DNA from: JAMXLO01 sp041487355 | GTDB taxonomy: Bacteria > Pseudomonadota > Alphaproteobacteria > Acetobacterales > Acetobacteraceae | NCBI GenBank assembly: GCA_041487355.1 | Contig: JBGPND010000093.1 | Location: 1-18,571, forward strand | DNA: 18,571 nt | Direction of reading: 5' to 3' | Shown: positions 14,913 through 18,571 of the stretch, piece by piece | How the letters are laid out: each line of letters opens with the position of its first letter | Position numbering within the stretch: position 1 is the stretch's first letter | Notes under the pieces: generated by a model | Database searches by the model: none | What the model saw: only the letters and a program-made list of their open reading frames with translations | What the model was told of the DNA's origin: nothing | Translations under genes and position numbers: made by a program

Positions 14913-14933
14913 CCGCCTTCGCGGGGGCAGGCT
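14913..14933 (+). repeat. Mini-palindrome at the deletion scar of the transposase
   Basis: This 21-bp CCGCCTTCGC-type sequence matches 11317-11337 with 3 mismatches. It lies where about 50 codons of the transposase are missing. Its last 11 bases (GGGGGCAGGCT) occur inverted at 14265-14275, beside the other mini-palindrome. Confidence 0.55.
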
Positions 14934-15320
14934 CTTGCCGAAGCCGCGCTTGCTGGCGGCATGCGTGGCGAAATGCAGTTCCGTCGTGTCCGCGATCGCC
15001 AGAACATCTCGCCCGACGGCGCGTCGGCCGGTCTGCCTCGGTCGGCATCTCCTGCGTCGTCACCGCGCGGTTATCCAGGAACCGGCCGAATTGGATCGCC
15101 TGGTTGCGATCCCTCGCCAGGCGGTGAATGCACAGCGTCCGATGCCGCTGCATCGCCCCCAGCAACGCCCCACCCACGCACGCCAGCCGCCGATCGCCGA
15201 ACCTGCCAAGAGTCTCACCAAGCATGCGAATCACACTCTACACCGTTGCCTGGCGCATCGATTCAGGCTTTCGCCCACTTGGCAAGTCGTTACAGACTTG
15301 TGTGACCGCAGTAGCCCGCA

Positions 15321-15378
15321 GGGGGAGGACTTTGCACCACCGCCGCTTATCCTGATGCTCATGGGGCCAAGCCCGGCC
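15321..15378 (-). repeat. Inverted half-copy of the dispersed repeat
   Basis: GGGGGAGGAC followed by TTTGCAC and the 31-bp arm at 15348-15378 (TATCCTGATGC, then GGGGCCAAGCCCGGCC) match, in reverse orientation, the left half of the elements at 680-977 and 11113-11352. The outer end and the opposite half are missing, so it is a truncated fragment. Confidence 0.75.
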
Positions 15379-15659
15379 ATGACGAGTGAAGCGACGACGC
15401 GCCACTCCTTCGGACGTTGGTTCGTGGCCTCGAAACATTTTCATTCATGGTGGTGCAGCCGTCGGGTGCTGACGAACTCAGTGGCCCTTCGTGGCCCTCG
15501 GCCTTCCCCGTGTTGAAATGCTTTCCACCCAGCCCCACCGGCCCGACCGCCTCGCCAGTGTCGGAAGAACCCCATGCCAAGTGGTACCACCACCGCCCCC
15601 GTGGGGCGTTGGGCCGCCGGGCCGCAAGCTGCTAGGCTCCTCCCAATCAGCATCCGCTC

Positions 15660-15665
15660 GGAGGA
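15660..15665 (+). promoter_or_regulatory. Ribosome-binding site that fixes the glpX start
   Basis: GGAGGA lies 7 nt before the ATG at 15673. The frame is open upstream to 15574, but this strong site and the family N-terminus decide for 15673. Confidence 0.85.
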
Positions 15666-15672
15666 ACGCGCC

Positions 15673-16665
<993 letters not shown>

Positions 16666-16675
16666 GCGCCGCGCG

Positions 16676-18445
16676 ATGACCGAATGCGTGCTCGGCGTCG
16701 GCCGCAGCCTGAGCGGCCGGCGCTGGGTTTGGCGTACCGGCGAGGACCGCGTCGGCCTCGGCATCGCCCAGCGGATGGGCGTGCCGGAAATCGTCGGCCG
16801 GTTGCTGGCCGCACGCGGTGTGGGCATCGAGGCGGCGTGCGACTTCCTCGATCCCACCTTGCGCGCGCTGCTGCCCGATCCTTCCGTGCTGATCGATATG
16901 GATGTCGCGGCCGACCGCCTCGCCCGTGCGGTGCAGCACGGCGAGACGGTCGGCGTGTTCGGCGACTACGACGTGGATGGCGCGTGCAGCGCCGCGCTGA
17001 TGGTCATGCTGCTGCGGCAGCTCGGCTGCGAGGTGCTGTATCACGTGCCGGACCGCATGATGGAAGGCTACGGGCCGAACGGCCCCGCGCTGCACTCGCT
17101 GGTGCTGCGCGGCGCCAGCCTGATCGTCTGCGTGGACTGCGGCACCGCCGCGGCCGAGGCGCTCGGCTTCATCGCGGGCGATGCCGACATCGTGGTGCTG
17201 GATCACCACAAGGCGGAGGGCCCGCCGCCGCCGATCGTCGCCACGGTCAATCCGAACCGGCTGGACTGCACCTCCGGCCTGACATTGCTCTGCGCCGCCG
17301 CCGTCGCCTTTCTCGCCGCGGTCGCGACGGTGCGCACGTTGCGTCGTCAGGGATTCTTCGACGCACGCAAGGAGCCGGACCTGATCGGCCTGCTCGATCT
17401 GGTGGCGCTGGCGACGGTGTGCGACGTGATGCCGCTCACCGGGGTGAATCGCGCCCTAGTCTGCCAGGGGCTGAAGGTGATGGCGCGGCGCGCGCGTCCT
17501 GGCGTGGCGGCGTTGCTGGATGTGGCGCAGGTACGCGACCGGCTTTCCGCCGCGACATGCGGCTTCGCCTTGGGCCCGCGCATCAACGCCGCGGGGCGCA
17601 TCTCGGAAGCTGACCTCGGCATTCGGCTGCTGCTGTGCGAGGACCCAGTGGAGGCGGCCTCGCTCGCCGCTACCCTGGATGCGGTGAACCGGCAACGCCA
17701 GGAAGTCGAGGCGGCGATGCTGGACGATGCGTTGCGTGCGGCCGAGGCGCAGGCGGGTGAAGGCCACGCGACGCTGGTGGTCAGCGGCCCGGCCTGGCAT
17801 CCGGGCGTGGTCGGCATCGTCGCCGGACGGATCAAGGAACGCTTCAACCGCCCGGCCTGCGTCGCAGGCGTGGCGGACGGTCTGGCCAAGGGGTCCGGCC
17901 GTTCCGTGGCGGGGCTGGATCTGGGGGGGGCGGTGATTGCCGCGCGGCAGATGGGCATCCTGAAGACCGGCGGCGGTCATCCGATGGCGGCGGGCTTTTC
18001 GCTGTTGCCCGCGCGGTTGCCCGATTTCCACGCCTTTCTCGACGAACGCCTGGCCGCTGCCGCATTGCTGCCGACCGCCGCCGATCTGGCGGTGGAAGGC
18101 ACGCTCGCCGTGCTCGGCGCCACGACGGAGCTGGCCCGCCATCTTGGCAGCCTGGCGCCGTTCGGTGCCGGCAACGAGGAGCCGGTCCTGGTGTTGCAGC
18201 GTGCCCGCGTGCTGCGTGCCGACCGCGTCGGACGCGAGGGCACCGCGATCCGCGCGTTTGTCGAAGGCGAAGGCGGCGGGCCGCGCCTGAAGGCGATGCT
18301 GTTCCGCGCACGTGACGGTGCGCTGGCGGAGACGTTGCTGGCGGGCAACGGGATGCCACTGCATCTCGCAGGTCATTTGCGTGCCGAGGAATGGAACGGC
18401 GCGGTCAATCCCGGCTTCATCATCGCCGACGCTGCGCCGGCTTGA
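16676..18445 (+). CDS. recJ: Single-stranded-DNA-specific exonuclease RecJ
   Basis: RecJ degrades single-stranded DNA 5' to 3' in RecFOR recombination, mismatch repair and base-excision repair. The 589-residue protein carries the DHH-phosphoesterase motifs: DYDVDGACS (DYDVDG at residues 97-102), VDCGTAA, and VVLDHH with D176-H177-H178. These are followed by GFALGPRINAAGRISEADLGIRLLL, then the DHHA1 domain with SGPAWHPGVVGIVAGRIKERFNRP and GGGHPMAAGFSL. The C-terminal OB-type region follows (EGTLAVLGATTELARHLGSLAPFGAGNEEPVLVLQRARV). Length is normal. The ATG at 16676 lies 10 bp after glpX with no clear ribosome-binding site, so translation is probably coupled to glpX. A tRNA gene follows 50 bp downstream. 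Confidence 0.97.
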   Translation: MTECVLGVGRSLSGRRWVWRTGEDRVGLGIAQRMGVPEIVGRLLAARGVGIEAACDFLDPTLRALLPDPSVLIDMDVAADRLARAVQHGETVGVFGDYDVDGACSAALMVMLLRQLGCEVLYHVPDRMMEGYGPNGPALHSLVLRGASLIVCVDCGTAAAEALGFIAGDADIVVLDHHKAEGPPPPIVATVNPNRLDCTSGLTLLCAAAVAFLAAVATVRTLRRQGFFDARKEPDLIGLLDLVALATVCDVMPLTGVNRALVCQGLKVMARRARPGVAALLDVAQVRDRLSAATCGFALGPRINAAGRISEADLGIRLLLCEDPVEAASLAATLDAVNRQRQEVEAAMLDDALRAAEAQAGEGHATLVVSGPAWHPGVVGIVAGRIKERFNRPACVAGVADGLAKGSGRSVAGLDLGGAVIAARQMGILKTGGGHPMAAGFSLLPARLPDFHAFLDERLAAAALLPTAADLAVEGTLAVLGATTELARHLGSLAPFGAGNEEPVLVLQRARVLRADRVGREGTAIRAFVEGEGGGPRLKAMLFRARDGALAETLLAGNGMPLHLAGHLRAEEWNGAVNPGFIIADAAPA

Positions 18446-18495
18446 CCCTTGTGTGCCCCTCCGCTACCCACCGCCGGCCCCGCCGAGGCGCCGCC

Positions 18496-18571
18496 GTCCC
18501 GTTCGTCTAGAGGCCTAGGACACCAGCCTTTCACGTTGGTAACACGGGTTCGAATCCCGTACGGGACGCCA
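18496..18571 (+). tRNA. tRNA-Glu (anticodon UUC)
   Basis: A complete 76-nt cloverleaf: acceptor stem GTCCCGT (18496-18502) pairs with ACGGGAC (18561-18567), discriminator G, then encoded CCA at 18569-18571, the last base of the window. The T arm is CGGGTTCGAATCCCG. The anticodon stem CCAGC/GTTGG has one G-T pair and encloses the loop CTTTCAC with anticodon TTC at 18530-18532, reading GAA/GAG glutamate codons. Confidence 0.97.

Larger units (their letters stand above)
13925..15234 (-). pseudogene. IS4-type transposase, disrupted by frameshift, deletion and palindrome insertion
   Basis: Minus-strand pieces of one DDE transposase appear in order but in different frames. First is MIRMLGETLGRFGDRRLACVGGALLGAMQ to AVTTQEM (from 15234). 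Next is DVLAIADTTELHFATHAASKRGFGK (first Asp codon at 14988-14990, another frame). Then comes SDRRGRAADEKESRRWL, VVADRKSDIYALFARRP and WYRLCWIIEQVFRSLKTHGLRIEESQ, back in the first frame with the second Asp and the Glu. Last is MQLVLARDGSTEQTITDAID to GGWSGYTSKGYKPPGPKTMHHGLLRLDPILAGWHLAYRSAHVRLP (third piece, ending at 13925). Lesions are a frameshift near 15010-15035, loss of about 50 codons around 14918-14945, and a short palindrome insertion near 14266-14292. The gene cannot make active transposase. Terminal inverted repeats and target duplications were not found. Confidence 0.88.
15235..15672. other. Gene-free region between the IS remnant and glpX
   Basis: These 438 bp hold no gene I can support. 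From the left there is a possible outer part of the IS (15235-15300), an inverted half-copy of the dispersed repeat (15321-15378), and then unique-looking DNA. A stretch at 15478-15540 has the look of a spreading intergenic repeat, but no second copy is present here to prove it. A small perfect hairpin, CGCCCC/GGGGCG with a 3-nt loop (15594-15608), precedes the glpX start by about 65 bp; without a following T-run it is not a classical terminator. The glpX promoter must lie here. Confidence 0.55.

Noticed and set aside
15417..15635. 72-codon plus-strand open frame upstream of glpX
   Set aside because: It overlaps the glpX start region, has no domain, and looks like translated intergenic repeat sequence.
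18446..18495. Terminator after recJ
   Set aside because: The short GC-rich stretch has no clear stem followed by a T-run; it could be part of a processed recJ-tRNA transcript or contain the tRNA promoter.

Overview
This GC-rich window (roughly two-thirds G+C by eye) looks like chromosomal DNA of an alphaproteobacterium. The grouping BolA-like / J-domain protein / cobS / cobT and the adjacent glpX-recJ pair are typical of that class, and the gene content would fit a Rhodospirillales or Acetobacteraceae-type organism. That last step is inference without a database search.

Layout. 2-670 is the 3' end of a malate/L-lactate dehydrogenase-family gene cut by the window edge. 680-977 is a large nested palindromic repeat. 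The minus strand from 4682 to 1002 carries a J-domain gene, cobS and cobT (ATPase and von Willebrand factor type A subunits of aerobic cobaltochelatase). A BolA-family gene diverges from them at 4752. A cyclase-family (HxGTHxD) hydrolase at 5077-5976 diverges from an MFS transporter at 6080-7309. A tiny lipoprotein (7406-7606) and a periplasmic PepSY protein (7627-7911) converge. 8214-11085 is a tight three-gene operon with overlapping stop/start codons: CDP-glucose 4,6-dehydratase, TylC3/NovU-type sugar C-methyltransferase, and an RmlC-type 3,5-epimerase. It probably makes a branched-chain deoxysugar for surface polysaccharide. A second copy of the palindromic repeat (11113-11352) separates it from a GMC oxidoreductase (11371-13080) and a small SAM methyltransferase (13140-13886).

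13887-15672 is insertion-sequence debris: an IS4-type transposase pseudogene on the minus strand, broken by a frameshift, an internal deletion and a short palindrome insertion, and flanked by pieces of the dispersed repeats. The last part is the housekeeping pair glpX (class II fructose-1,6-bisphosphatase) and recJ (single-strand DNA exonuclease), then a complete tRNA-Glu(UUC) whose CCA ends exactly at the last base.

The most unusual content is the repeat biology. A modular family of palindromes occurs as full elements, as internal G/C-rich hairpins, as an inverted fragment and as very small palindromic inserts nested inside other repeats and inside the transposase. One G-rich hairpin sits between cobS and cobT, and one full element ends 18 bp before the GMC start codon. 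I did not find a clearly new defence or enzymatic system. The sugar operon, with its shortened epimerase and missing partner genes, is the best candidate for unusual chemistry.
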